Shown one piece after another: positions 12,560 through 24,583 of a stretch of DNA of 64,000 nucleotides. The first letter of the stretch is position 1. Each line of letters starts with the position of its first letter. The DNA comes from Marsupella aquatica (lineage: Eukaryota > Marchantiophyta): the NCBI GenBank assembly GCA_973895155.1, contig OZ316895.1, positions 6,882,001 to 6,946,000 of the forward strand, in the 5' to 3' direction. A program made the translations under genes and the position numbers. The notes beneath the pieces were generated by a model, which saw only the letters and a program-made list of their open reading frames with translations, was not told the origin of the DNA and did not search any database.

Positions 12560-13600
12560 AATAACTTTTTATTTCTCACAGTGTGTGTTGGATATTTCCC
12601 TGTTATGTGTCTACATACTTTCGTCAACAACCCAGTAGGAATTCGTCAGCAACCAGTGGGAACTTTGCATTTCTCAGAGAGTGGGTTTCGACATATCCTT
12701 GAGGGAATTTCAAATTACTGTCAGAACACAGTACAAACTATGCACTTCTCGGCAGTGTATGTGATATTTCCCTATGAGGCATTTTAATATCTCTATCTGA
12801 AACAACACCACGGGAACTGCCCGTGTGTGTGCTATTTTCCTATAGTTGATTTGGACATTTTCGTCAAAACCCCGGTGGGAATTCTAATGTCATCAGCGGT
12901 GCATTTCATATTTCCCTACTAGGTATTTTAGTATTTTCCTCAACAACCTAATGGGAACTTTGCATTTCTCAGTGTGTTCAGACATTTACTAGGGGGGATT
13001 TCATGATTTTTGTCATCAACCCACCGGGAATTATGCACTTCTCAGCTATATATTGATATTTCCTTATTAGGTGAATCAATATCTGTGTCAACACCTCCAT
13101 GGGAATTGCTAGTGTGTTTGATGTTCTCCTATGGTGAATTTGAACATTTTGGTCTCAAAACCCAGTGTGAACTTTAATCTTCTCAGTTACGTGTTTACTA
13201 TTTCCCTAATAGGCATTTCAATATTTTCCTCAACAACCTCCCGGAAACTTTTCATTTCTCAGACTGTGCTCACCTTCCCTAGTGGGAAACTCAAGATTTT
13301 TGTCATCACCCCACTGGGAATTATATCTTCTTAGCCGTGTATTTGATATTTCCGCAAATCAATGTCTGTCAACAACCCCGCGGGAATTGCCAGTGTTTGA
13401 TATTTTCCTGTTGTAGATTTGAACATTTTAGTCAAAACCCCATGGGAATTTTAATCTGCTCAGCTAAGGTTTTTATGTTTCCCTACTAGGCAAATCAATA
13501 TTTTCCTCAAGAACACAATGGGAACTTTGCATTTCTCAGAGGGTGCGTTTTGACATTTCACCACAAGGAATTTCAATATTTTCATGAGCCTCGAATTAAT
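12560..13600 (+). repeat. Higher-order minisatellite, ~72 bp monomers in ~285 bp units
   Basis: Degenerate monomers recur with the pattern catttctcag - gtgt - gatatttccctactagg - tcaatattttcctcaacaac - cagtgggaact. Monomers differ in a fixed order, and the phrase gggaactttgcatttctcag or a close variant returns at about 12657, 12952, 13245 and 13530, giving a four-monomer period of about 285 bp. No conserved reading frame; probably satellite-like. Confidence 0.7.
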
Positions 13601-14206
13601 CTCTGATAATTAGAAACTCTGACATGTTTCCCAGTTGTGCAGTTGGGTAAATTGTCTGTTACCATTTAATATTATAGTATCTAACTAGGTGGAGAATCAA
13701 TATTTTTCATAAAAAATATGGCCAGGATTACTGATTCCCGTAGGCTTGTTACTTGGTCTATTGTGTTTACCCAAGTTACTAATTAAACTACTAAACTAAA
13801 CATCTGAATGATATCACCTGAGCTATAACTTAACCTGAGCTACAGTTACGCACAGGAAGAATGTACAGATGAATATACAGAACATAAAAAGATGAATGTA
13901 ATTAACATTAAAAAGAAAATACTAGATTCTAGGAGTTGTCGATCCTAAAACAGAACATGGCCCGAATCAATACTAAGTAGCTAATTAGTCAGTAAAGAAC
14001 AACCAATCGCAATTGCACACGATTAGGTGCATTATTAGCAAACTTTGCAAATAAGCCCAAATGAATAGTTCAACTCCTGACTACACAATATAGTACCATA
14101 AGTATATATATCAATCACATGGAGAATATTGTCCCAAGTGTCCCGACATTCAAATTCAAAGCTAGCTACTATAACTAATTAAGTTCATGGATGTAAATTC
14201 TGAAAA
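13601..14206. other. AT-rich spacer
   Basis: AT-rich, with direct runs such as ctgagctataacttaacctgagctacagtta. It lies at the 3' end of the minus-strand gene and could hold its 3' UTR and poly(A) signal. No gene seen. Confidence 0.35.
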
Positions 14207-17200
14207 CTATTTATAGCAGAACCGAAGGTGTTCTACTGTGAGATCCTGAGTCCCTTGCACTCGGGGTGGTGGGTTCACAACATCTAAAATACGCCCCTCG
14301 TTTAGAGCCCAGGAGGCAACCATGTGCATTTTCTGGCGAAGATTGAATCGGTTGTGCCGCAAAAATGGCTTCGGACCCTTCACATGGTTCTTCTTAGCTA
14401 TCCATCCGTTAATATTTTCTTCGACATCCTTTTCACTTGCTGCACTCATCACCATCATGCACACTGTAATAACAGCCTTGTGCGTTAGCCTTTCTGCTAT
14501 TATTTTACAATCCTGCAGGGAAATCACAAGCTAGTAATTAATGAATGATTAGTATATAAGAAAACTGATCACGGCTCTTTGGAAGTGTGAAGTAAACAAT
14601 ATCAAAGCAATAGTTTACAGATTGACCGCAGCTGTCAACAAAGTTGTTATGGCTAGCTAGTGGCATGGCGCGCAACCAGACAAATAATTATGGCATACAT
14701 GGAATATCTACGTACTTGTGAATATCTACGTACCGGTTCATCCTCTTGCAATTTGTCACCACTTGCAGTTTGTTGTGAGTTTGTTGGTTTATCCTTTATG
14801 ATTGCTCGGCATGGTAAGTCTTTCTGAATTGTTTGGCCCTCCAATGTCCTCTGTAAAACCGTGCAGTGCACGTAAGTATGTGGAAACAAGTATCTAGCTA
14901 CTAGTCACAGAATGTCCAATCAATCTAGCTTATATAGTATTGCAAGGTCTATCATTAACAAAGCTAGCCAGATAGTTTACTGCTCGCGGTGAAAGAATTG
15001 AATAAAAGAAGGCATGGCAAAAGTTTGCAATTAACCTGACTTGATTTCCTTCTAACAAATTTCTGGAAATGTTGTTTGCCCTCTTCACCCGAAATTGCAT
15101 TAAACTGCAGAGCTTTGCCACTTGGTCGTGCTTTGTTGGCTAGGCGTTCACCACCCACATTAACAGGACAGTTTTCCTTGTCCTCAAATCCTGGGGGGCT
15201 AATCTCCAAGTCCACGTGCAGCTGGAACAAAAAATGGTAGCAATCAGAAACTAGAAACTGGAGTACGTGGACTGTCAACAATGTATTGAACTGTTGCAAG
15301 AACATGCTTGGCAAGATTAATTAATGCAATATTTGATAATTAAAGTCCATGCCACAATCTTAGTGAGCTAATATATATATTGTAAATTTATGTCGATCTG
15401 GTGTTCTGGTTAACAAAAATGAGAGATAGGATGAGAGAAAGTGAGATTCATTGAAAGATTGTTGAGTCTGGGCATCACCTGCACTTGCGGACTCCTCCTT
15501 TTCCTTGGAGGACTAGTTGGATCAACCAAGGTGCATGCTTGCAAGTCCCCATTGCTGTTAACTTTTCCTGGGGTGAAAGTCTCAATATCAGTGCTCCCAA
15601 GAAGGTCTTCTGAGGTACAAGGGCCTTTAGGCAATGGAGAGTCAGAAGATGGAGTTACGTTTGATGACCACCCACCAGAGGATCTGAAATTGGGCTGGTG
15701 GTCTGAAGACTTGTCTATTTCCGAGTGCTGTTCGGAAGACACAGCCAACAAATTATCAAGTTCTTCAAGTTCTGATTTTCTTGAGGCTTGTTGGTCTGGC
15801 CTGGGTGCCCTGTCCTCCCAACCAGGTACCCATGGCCACTTGGTGGGTGGGTACGGATCCATTGCAGTGTAAACTGCAGCTATTTCAATATGACTTCCCT
15901 GAACAATCCCACATGGTCATATTAGAGAAGTATCAATTTGCTACTGCTACAATTGACCTTACAATTAATCATGGCTAGACAAAATTCAGCTTACCTTAGC
16001 CTCATATGCAATATCACATATATCAAACTTGCAACAATCCATGTGTACGCAATCACTATATATGGTGGCATGCAAGTTAAAGAATCTTATTTACTATGTC
16101 AAGTATCGAAATTGTTGTACCAAAGTTTCTGCTGAATTGTCCGCAAGGGATGTAATATTTCCCAATGCCATCTCCAGGGATCCTAGTTTCTTCCTCAAGT
16201 GATGTTACCTGCACTTTGTACATCTTGAAAGAGTTCTCTTGCGTCACCTCCAAGATTCTTCCCATCCCAAACCTGGCAACCATATCTGTAATCATATGAT
16301 CTGATTTGTGCCCTGTCGAGAATTGTCTGTCTGCAATTTGATTGGAATGCATCTGTTTAGGGACAGCCAAAAGGTTCATCCGGTGGTTGCTGGATTCATG
16401 GTTCAGTTGTAATATCTCATCATTGTGGTCTAATGTCGGAACGTGGGAAGTGAGCTTCTCATGAGATTCTGTCGAAGACACTACAACTGCACGTACACAG
16501 TGTTCAATAATCAGAGATTGCGCACGTACAATGTACAATAATCAGAGGTTGAATTTTTGAAATTCCTGGCAAAGCTCTAAGTACAAACAAGCAAAATATT
16601 CAAACTCTTATACTAGTTAACACCGGTGGCACTAAGACAAGCAAAAGTTTTATGACAAACTAGAAACCTTTCGAAGTGGTTTGTGCAGAACAGCTTCCAA
16701 GAACAGAAGTGGGCTTCTCATTAGATTCTGTCGAAGACACTACAACTGCACGTACACAATGTTCAATAATCAGATTGCGCATGTACAGTGTACAATAATC
16801 AGAGGTTGAATTTTTGAAATTCCTGGCAAAGCCCTAAGTACAAATAAGCAAAATATTCAAAGTCTTATACTAGTTAACACTGGTGGCACTATGATCGACA
16901 AGCAAAAGCTTTATGACAAATTATAAACCTTTCGAAGTGGTTTGTGTAGAATAGCTTCCAAGAACATAAGTGGGCTTCTCTTGAGATTATGTTGAAGGCA
17001 CTACAACTGCACACAGTGTTGAACAATAATTTGCCACATGTACAGTGTCCAATAATCAGAGGTTGAATTTTTGAAATTCCTGGCAAAGCCCTAAGTACAA
17101 ATAAGCAAAATATTCAAACTCTTAAGTACAATTAACACCCGTGGCATTATGACATGCAAACGCTTTCTGAAAAATTTGAAACCTTTCAAAACTGCTGAAG

Positions 17201-18131
17201 GAAATTGAGTATGCGTACCAGCATCTTTGTTGTGCTTTCTCTTCAGAGCCTTATTGTATTCATGCTTCCGGTTTTTGATTGCTTCGTAAACATCCTCTAG
17301 CCTCCACTGTAGCTGACTTCGTCGCAAAAGACCAGAGCCTTTAGTTCACTCATGCGCTTCTTTGCATACTCCATGCACATTAATTTCACCTTCTCACATT
17401 TCTTGAAGTCTTGGGTCATGAAAGACCGCAATTCCTCGTTTCCATCTATATCTGAAAACCAGTTCCTGTTCTTTCTCATGTTCTCATTGTGTGCCAAATG
17501 GGCACTGGGATATAGCTTGAGCAGCTTCCGTCCTCCTGACTTATCTTTGAAGATATCCTTGTAGGATGGGAAGTCAGTTGTCTGTGATTAAAAATGAGCA
17601 CAAGAAAGACAGTCAGCGGTTTGGTTCAAAATTGCAAGAGACACTAAAAAATGCAACACATTCACTTGAGATAAATAGATTACGTACATCATGGCCTGGT
17701 ACAATGCATGAAACTTTCACTAGCTCAAGATATATAAGGCATGCGGGACTCCAATCTTCTCTGCTCTAATTGCACATGTATTTGGAAATATGGTGAATAA
17801 CACTTCAAAGTAGAATCAAGACTAAATAGCGGGTGTTAATGAACTGAACCTTACAGCAGCAAGCTTGGGAGAACGCATGGGAGAAGGGACGTACCTTTTC
17901 AAGCGAAGTGTTTTTTGACGTATTATCCATGGACGTAGATTGCCCCCTCTTGTCAATTTTATCTGATCTGGTCCTGACAAAAGGAGTTGTTTCTTGCCTG
18001 CACCCAGTTCTTGGTGTCGTGGAGCCAATTGTTGCTGGTTGCTCCCGCACTGAAGACGCCATGTTAATTGCAGCTGCAGTCGTAGGGTAGTCCAGATCAT
18101 CAAGCAATTTTTTACGGAAATTGCACTGCAT
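14207..18131 (-). CDS. Seven-exon protein of unknown function, one frameshift
   Basis: Minus-strand exons in transcript order: 18131-17895, 17581-17219, 16486-16121, 15873-15479, 15221-15036, 14850-14734, 14512-14207. All junctions are GT-AG and all phases agree, provided one base is missing in exon 2 (about 17300-17349). The ancestral length would be about 656 residues. I do not recognise a family. Visible traits: exon 2 is rich in Lys/Arg and helix-prone, containing the segment KDIFKDKSGGRKLLKLYPSA; exon 3 contains ARFGMGRILEVTQENSFKMY; exon 4 is proline/serine-rich with PPRKRRSP, a possible nuclear localisation signal; the last exon contains HMVASWALNEGRILDVV. The start is the first ATG upstream of exon 1; an internal Met at codon 24 is an alternative. 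It is either a young pseudogene or a gene with a sequencing or assembly indel. Confidence 0.6.
16446..17200 (-). repeat. Triplicated ~260-bp block over an intron/exon boundary
   Basis: Three tandem copies begin near 16446, 16705 and 16967. Each contains cactacaactgcac (a 3' splice site on the minus strand), gtacaataatcagaggttga or a close variant, ttgaaattcctggcaaag, and cctttcgaagtgg or an abbreviated form of it. The copy nearest exon 3 supplies its acceptor. The other two carry decoy acceptors at about 16745 and 17007. In the middle copy the following ~77 nt are open and end before a GT (16668-16744); the third copy has a stop. Confidence 0.8.
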
Positions 18132-18248
18132 GTGACGCCGGTGACATGGTCCTTATTCAATAATACGATGGAATTGGTATGCTGTGCACAGTAAGTAACT
18201 GTGAGACTGTAGAACGATCAGCGAGATGGCAAGAATAAGGGCAATCAT
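18132..18248. other. 5' flank of the minus-strand gene
   Basis: Short region between the minus-strand gene start and the copia insertion site. The retrotransposon landed about 120 bp upstream of the gene's first ATG, so it may have replaced or displaced the promoter. Confidence 0.35.
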
Positions 18249-18253
18249 ATGTC
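18249..18253. repeat. Target-site duplication, left (ATGTC)
   Basis: The five bases ATGTC directly precede the 5' LTR and are repeated at 24579-24583 directly after the 3' LTR, as expected for copia integrase. Confidence 0.9.
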
Positions 18254-18548
18254 TGTTAGGAATTGACTCTAGTTCCCGACATAGTTAGCTTGGCCTTACT
18301 AGGGTTAGTTTTAACCCTAGATTACATTAGGATAAGATCCGCTTAGTTTAGGCCCACTCATCTTGGCCCCCTTGGGGGGTATAGGCTGGAGGGAGAGCAC
18401 TCTCTCCCTCATTCTTCACATGTACTCTCATTTGCTATGGAGCCTTCAGGAGTTTCTCCACTCGGGGTGTCTCGTCGGTGTAGCGTCTGATTGAGTGTCT
18501 CTCATGTTTCCGCATTGCTGTCTAGTCCGGAGCTGACGGTTTCTTACA
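18254..18548 (+). repeat. 5' LTR of copia element
   Basis: 295 bp, TG...CA ends. It differs from the 3' LTR at two positions near 18344 (cccact versus tctct context) and one near 18525 (tagtccgg versus tagttcgg). Confidence 0.95.
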
Positions 18549-18550
18549 AG

Positions 18551-18562
18551 TGGTATCAGAGC
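18551..18562 (+). other. Primer-binding site (tRNA-iMet)
   Basis: TGGTATCAGAGC, the standard complement of the initiator tRNA-Met 3' end used by plant copia elements, two bases after the LTR. Confidence 0.95.
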
Positions 18563-19179
18563 TGTGTTTGTGGTTCGGTGGCCTGGGCAGTGATGAGAGC
18601 GATCGTTGTGTTGGATCGTGGTGAAAGATTGAATCGTCGTCGATGGTTGCATGATCTTTTCACTGGCCGTTTCATTTTGAAGGATTTGTGTTCAGAAAGG
18701 GTGACGGTTTTCCAATTGTAACTTCTCTGAAGTGTTGGATGTGTCACTGTGTTTTTCTGAAGGGATTGTTGGGTGTCCAGTCCAACGATCTTCTCTGCAC
18801 ATCGGTATGCACTAAGTTCTGGCAAAAGTTTCATTACTTTTTGTTTTCCGAGTGCGGAGTAATCTCATCTTGAGTTTGTTGTTAAGAGCTTGATGCTCTA
18901 GGTTATGCTTTTTTTATGTTTCGACTCTTCTCGTTGTGGGGCCAGTGGGGCCGTTTTCCTTCTCGTTAAAAGTCAAGTTTTCGTAAGCCAAAGTTGCGAA
19001 ATTTTGCTTGTTGGGCTTTTCTCTCGAGGTCGCCGCTGCGCAACATTTTTCGGCGGAGCGGCAGGAGAAAGTACGAGAGGACTACCAGGGCGAGTGTACA
19101 AGCCCCATCATATGTACGCCTGTACGTGGCGGTACGAGGCCAAAGGCACAAGCAGGTGGGCGGGGTACAACTGTACCCG

Positions 19180-19540
19180 AAGGTACAGTGGGGAGAGGGA
19201 GCTCCCTCCTCACGGGAGTATTTTCCTGCAGGGCCCAAGGTGTGAGCAGGTACAACTGTACCTGCAGGTATAGTACTTGAAAGTACTGCATTAAGTGGGA
19301 AGGGAAGGATTTGTGCTCCCTTCTTACGGGAGTCATTTTCTTTGGGCACAAAGCCCTATGAGCATTGAAGAGGGGGAGAGGGGGAGCGAGCACTCCTTTC
19401 CCTTGGGAGTTTTTAATTAGGCTCAAGGCCCTATGCTGCAGCTTGGAGAAGGGGTGAGAGGGGAGTTTTAATGCTCCCTCCTTTCGGGAGCACTTAAGTG
19501 GTTTCAAGGGCACGAGGCCCTATAAATGTATGAGCTAGCC
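19180..19540 (+). repeat. Hairpin-forming repeats in the copia leader
   Basis: Four imperfect ~78 bp units in the untranslated leader. Each contains a small inverted repeat of the type gctccctcctttcgggagc, followed by a ...aaggccctat... phrase (ggcccaagg, aaagccctatg, aaggccctatg, gaggccctata). They would fold into a row of stem-loops in genomic RNA. Position between PBS and gag is where packaging or translation-control structures would be, but that role is inference. Confidence 0.6.
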
Positions 19541-20201
19541 AGGAGGGCTCGGGTGCATTTAAGGAGGGTACGAGGAAGTATTTAAAGGGTCAATGCGCGA
19601 CCCTATGCGCGGGAGGGCAAGGCACGGAAAAGTTTTTTTTTAAAGAATTTTTTTGAGGTCGGTAGGGACGAACGCTCGTCCCTAGTCTTCATTTTTTTTC
19701 TTTGTTCTTTTCTTTTTCTCTCCGCGATTACTCTTACTTCCCAGGTGGACAGGTGTTGGCTCCACATTTCTTCTGCTGTAAAATTCGACTGTACTTTGAT
19801 TCCCTCTGAAAGATACTTTTCCAGAGAGCTGAATTTTGGCCTAAATTTCCGAATTCGGCGGTTGTCGAGGCAGAATTTTTTCGCACTGCTTTGCAAGGGG
19901 ATACTCAAGGGAGTTGAGCACGGGCCTGTGAAATCAATTTGCATTTAACTATTGCAAAAAAATTTCGGGACCTAAGATACCCGACGGGGGTCAAAACGGC
20001 CATTTTGACCCCCCTCCGGTCCGGGTTGAATAAGTTTTCGCTGGAGAAGTTTTTTGCCAAATCATTTTCAGATCTTGGTAGTGTACCTTGCAGGCTACGC
20101 GGTAGTGCATTCCATTTCCACTTTCACCAACTTTCATTTTTTGGTGACTTTTTGGGTGGAAGTATTTCGGTTGTGTTTCCTGTGTGTTTGTGGCAGCATC
20201 A

Positions 20202-23200
20202 ATGACTTCAAGAAATCTTGCGGCGCCAAAGTTTGAGGTGGAGAAGTTTGACGGGAAGGTCAGCTTCAGCCTCTGGACTCGGAAGGTGACCAATGTGTTG
20301 ATCCAGCAGGGTCTTGAGAAGACCCTCACTGGAGTGAAACCCTCGAATCTAACAGATGAGGAGTGGGAGGACATGTCGGTGCAGGCGTGTAGCACAATTG
20401 AGTTGTTCTTGGCAAACAACATTCTCAAGAATGTGTTGGGGATGGATCGGAATGCCAAGAAAATCTGGGATATGCTTACTCAGCTATACCAGAGTACTTC
20501 GTTGACTACTCGCATTTATCACTTGGAGCGGCTGTTTAGGTTGAAGTTGAAAGATGGTGGCAACATGCGTGATCACCTCAATCTCTTTGATGAGATTGTG
20601 CACGAGGTGGCCACGGCGGGAGACAAGTTGACCGATGAGTATCTTGCGATGCATTTGTTGATGTCGCTTCCTCAGAGCTATTCGACGTTGGTGACAGTCA
20701 TCACACATGACAAGTCTACGTTGAAGCTGGATGAGGTAAAGGCTACCATTCTTGCAGAATGGGGCAAGCGACAACTTTCTGGCCGTGACAATGAGTCTGT
20801 TGCCTTAGTGGTTAGAGGCAGATCGACGGAGCGTACTACGGATCAGTCTAGATCTAAATCACATAGTAGATCTAAATCTAAGTCCCGTAGTAAGAAAGTG
20901 CAGTGTTGGCATTGCCATGAGAAGGGCCACACCAAGTGGAATTGTCCTTCTCTGTCGAAGCAGAAGCGTCCTGCTTCCAATGGTGCGTCCTCATCGTCGG
21001 CTGGTATTGTGATTGCTGATAATGAGGATGCTGCTGAAGTGCTATGTATTGGTGCTGTGAATTCTGTGTATGACAATAAATGGATGTTGGATTTGGGTTC
21101 CTCTTATCACGTGTGTCCAACGCAATCATATTTCTCCACTTACCAACCTTGTACCGGTACTGTGGAAATCGGAAATGGAGTCCAATGTGCGATTGTTGGC
21201 ATGGGGACTATCAAATTCCGGATGTTTGATGGTGTTGTGCGAGCACTGACGGGAGTCAGACACATACCAGATATCTCTAAGAATTTGATTTCTCTTGGTG
21301 TTTTGGAAGCTGGTGGATCTCATTTCACTGCACATGATGGTGCGCTCTTTGTCGTCAAAGATGATGTATCTTTGATTAAGGTGCTACGGCAGAATAATTT
21401 GTACATCTTGGAAGGAGATGTCATTGCTCCTAGAGTGGAGCATGTGGATTATGTGGTGGAACGTTCGGATGCAGCGGCAACATCTGCTGTAGAGTCATCT
21501 ACGGCTGCTTCAATTGAAGCACCCTCAACATCTGGTCGCACACAAGCCATAGATTTGTGGCATGCATGGTTGGGGCACTTGAGTGATAAAGGATTGGCAG
21601 CCTTGGCAAACAGAGATTTGTTGCAAGGCGCTCAATCTGGTAAACTCTCTTTCTATGAAGATTGCATCTTCGGCAAGCAGAGGAGAGTGAGTTTCAGTTC
21701 TAGTTCATACCATTCTCATGAAATTCTTGAGTATGTACATTCAGATGTTTGGGGTCCAGCGCCGGAGCCGTCGTTGGGGGGAGCCAGATATTTTGTGACG
21801 TTTGTAGATGATTACTCTCGAATGTGTTGGTTGTACTACATGAAGGAGAAGTCTCAAGTCTTTGAGATTTTCAAGGAGTGGAAAGCCATGGTAGAGCTAC
21901 AAACTGGGAAGGAGTTGAAGTGTGTTCGGTCCGATAACGGTGGCGAGTATAAGTCCAATGAGTTTGATCAATTTGGTCGGGACCTTGGCCTCAAGCGTCA
22001 TTACACTGTACCGAAGACCCCGCAGCAGAATGGAGTTGCAGAACGGTTGAATCGGACATTACTGGAGAAAGCACGCAGCATGCTATGTAAGTCCAAGTTG
22101 CCCAACAACTTTTGGGCTGAAGCTGTCAACCAAGCTGCATACGTCTACAATCTGTCACCGCATAGTAGTAAGTTGATGCAGACTCCATTTGAGTTGTGGT
22201 ATAAGAGACCTGCTGATTACTCTAGACTCTGAGTTTTTGGTTGTGCTGCCTATGTTCACATTGAGCAGACACACAGGTCTAAGTTGGATCCCAAGTCTAA
22301 GAAATGTATTTTTCTAGGCTTTAGTCCTGGGCAGAAGGGCTATAAATTGTGGGATCCTGTCGATTGCAAGGCAATTGTGAGCAGAAATGTTGTTTTTGAC
22401 GAAGAATGGTTGTCAAGACCCCGGGATATTCAGGAGGAACAGGTGGAGGAACCCACTACGATGGAGCTTGGTGGCGATGAGGAAGCTGCTGGTCCCTCTG
22501 GTAGAGGTGCAATTCCTCAACCAAGGCGCTCCACCAGGGCCAATTTTGGCCAACCCCCTGATAGATTTGGTTTTGCAGATCCTCGTGTTCACGTTGTTGA
22601 GCATGATGATGATCCCGGTGTTATTTTGCTTATTGAAGATGGAGACCCCTCTAGCTATGAAGAAGCTATGGCCTCTCCAGAGAAGGATAAGTGGATGGAG
22701 GTGATGTTGAAGGAGATGAATTCTTTGAAGAAGAATTCAACTTGGCGCTTAACTGACAATCATGCCTCGCGGGAAAACACTGGTTCCGTGTAGATGGTTG
22801 TACAAGAAGAAGCAGGATGGCACTTACAAGGCTCGCCTTGTGGCCAAAGGGTACACCCAGAAGGAGGGCTTGGACTACACGGAAATTTTCTCACCAGTTG
22901 TCAAACTCACTACTATCTGTGTTTTACTTGCGATTGTGGCATTCTATGATCTTGAGTTAGATCAGATGGATGTAATTACTGCTTTCCTGCATGGATTGCT
23001 TGATATGGAGATTTATATGACTCAGCCTCCAGGTTTTATTGAGAAGACCAGACACTTGGTGTGTAAGCTCTTGTGCTCGTTATACGGATTGAAGCAGAGT
23101 CCCAGACAGTGGAATAAGCATTTTGATTCCTTCATGTTATCTCAGGGGTTCACACGAAGTGAACATGATTGTTGTATTTACATGAAGGAGGTGGAGAATT

Positions 23201-24216
23201 ACTCACGCTTTGGTTACATTGTGCTGGCATTGTACGTGGATGACATGCTGATCCTGGCTGAGAATAAGTCTGATGTTGCCCATCTGAAAGCAATGCTGAG
23301 TAAGGAGTTTTCAATGAAGGACTTGGGTCAAGCCAAGAAGATACTAGGGATGGAGATTCATCGTGACAGGGAGCAAAGGCAATTATGGTTGTCTCAGAGG
23401 CAGTATTTGGAGAAGGTACTTGCCAAGTATGGAATGGAGAATGCAAAACCAGTTGGTACTCCATTGGCCTCCCACTTTAAACTCTCAAAGAATGATTGCC
23501 CTTCTAGTGAGAGTGATAGACTGGCGATGAAAGATGTTCCCTATGATAGTGTTGTGGGTAGTTTGATGTATGCAATGACATGCACTAGACCTGACATTGC
23601 CCACACTGTTAGCATTTTTAGCAGATTTATGGCAAATCTTGGTAAGCTTCACTGGGAAGCAGTGAAGTGGGTTTTGCGGTATTTGAAAGGTACCTTAGAT
23701 TGTGGGATCTTATTTGACGGTAAAGCAGACTCTACATTAGAGTTGGAAGGTTTTGTAGATTCAGATTATGCTGGTAACTTGGATAACAGAAAGTCTACTA
23801 TAGGCTATGTGTTTATGCTGGGTGGAGGTTGTATCAGCTGGAAGTCGGCAACTCAATCTTGTGTTGCGTGTCTACTACTGAGGCTGAGTACATGGCTGCA
23901 TGTGAGGCAACCAAGGAGCTGATCTGGCTACGGAGATTGGTGAGTGACCTGGGTCTTTCACCTGAAACCGGTGCTGCTGTGCGACAGTCAAAGTGCTTTG
24001 CATCTGGCTAAGAACCCTGTGTTCCATGCCAGGACAAAGCACATTGATATTCATTATCACTTCATCCGTGAGGTGATTGAGACGAAGCAGATGTTTCTGG
24101 AGAAGGTGGCTTCAGAGGAGAATACGGCAGACATGCTTACCAAAGTTTTACCTACCAGTAGCTTTAGTCATTGTGTGGATATTATTAATGTTAGGGCCAA
24201 ACCAGTGACTATGTAA
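20202..24216 (+). pseudogene. Copia gag-pol polyprotein, disrupted
   Basis: Starts at ATG 20202 (context atcaATGAC). Gag has a UBN2-type region (residues about 10-190), an Arg/Ser/Lys-rich stretch and a CCHC knuckle (CWHCHEKGHTKWNC, from residue 235). The protease active site reads DLG instead of DSG (Asp297). Integrase: HHCC region with one Cys replaced by Tyr (codon 485), then a DDE core with HSDVWGP, RSDNGGEY and GVAERLNRT. A TGA at 22230 (codon 677) interrupts the frame inside the IN C-terminal region. A frameshift lies near 22755-22765, before RT; RT keeps YVDDM (about 23233) and RNase H begins at VDSDYAG. Two more frameshifts fall near 23865 and 23965. The last frame ends at 24216. Two point changes (DSG to DLG, Arg to stop) fit C-to-T and one (Cys to Tyr) fits G-to-A. 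Confidence 0.93.
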
Positions 24217-24272
24217 ATATGTTACTTAGTTACATATTGTATATCACCTGACTCATTGTGTGAACTTGAGTC

Positions 24273-24282
24273 AAGGTGGAGA
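24273..24282 (+). other. Polypurine tract of copia element
   Basis: AAGGTGGAGA, one base before the 3' LTR, the usual plant copia plus-strand primer. Confidence 0.92.
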
Positions 24283-24283
24283 T

Positions 24284-24578
24284 TGTTAGGAATTGACTCT
24301 AGTTCCCGACATAGTTAGCTTGGCCTTACTAGGGTTAGTTTTAACCCTAGATTACATTAGGATAAGATCCGCTTAGTTTAGGCTCTCTCATCTTGGCCCC
24401 CTTGGGGGGTATAGGCTGGAGGGAGAGCACTCTCTCCCTCATTCTTCACATGTACTCTCATTTGCTATGGAGCCTTCAGGAGTTTCTCCACTCGGGGTGT
24501 CTCGTCGGTGTAGCGTCTGATTGAGTGTCTCTCATGTTTCCGCATTGCTGTCTAGTTCGGAGCTGACGGTTTCTTACA
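24284..24578 (+). repeat. 3' LTR of copia element
   Basis: 295 bp, same length and ends as the 5' LTR with about three substitutions. Followed by the ATGTC target duplication. Confidence 0.95.
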
Positions 24579-24583
24579 ATGTC

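Larger units (their letters stand above)
18254..24578 (+). mobile_element. Full-length Ty1/copia LTR retrotransposon
   Basis: 6325 bp element with 295 bp direct LTRs beginning TGTTAGG and ending TTACA, a 5 bp target duplication ATGTC (18249-18253 and 24579-24583), an initiator tRNA-Met PBS two bases after the 5' LTR, a ~1.6 kb leader, gag-PR-IN-RT-RH in copia order, and a purine tract one base before the 3' LTR. The LTRs differ at three positions that I can see, about 1 percent, implying a fairly recent insertion. The coding region carries one nonsense codon and three frameshifts, so this copy cannot encode its own polyprotein. Best match by motif style: the TNT1-like group. Confidence 0.96.

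Noticed and set aside
15441-15872. 143-codon plus-strand frame
   Set aside because: It is antisense to exon 4 of the minus-strand seven-exon gene, whose splice phases are consistent; treated as a shadow.
18905-19513. Several overlapping 80-140 codon frames on both strands of the copia leader
   Set aside because: They arise from GC-rich repeat units and precede gag; none matches a known domain.
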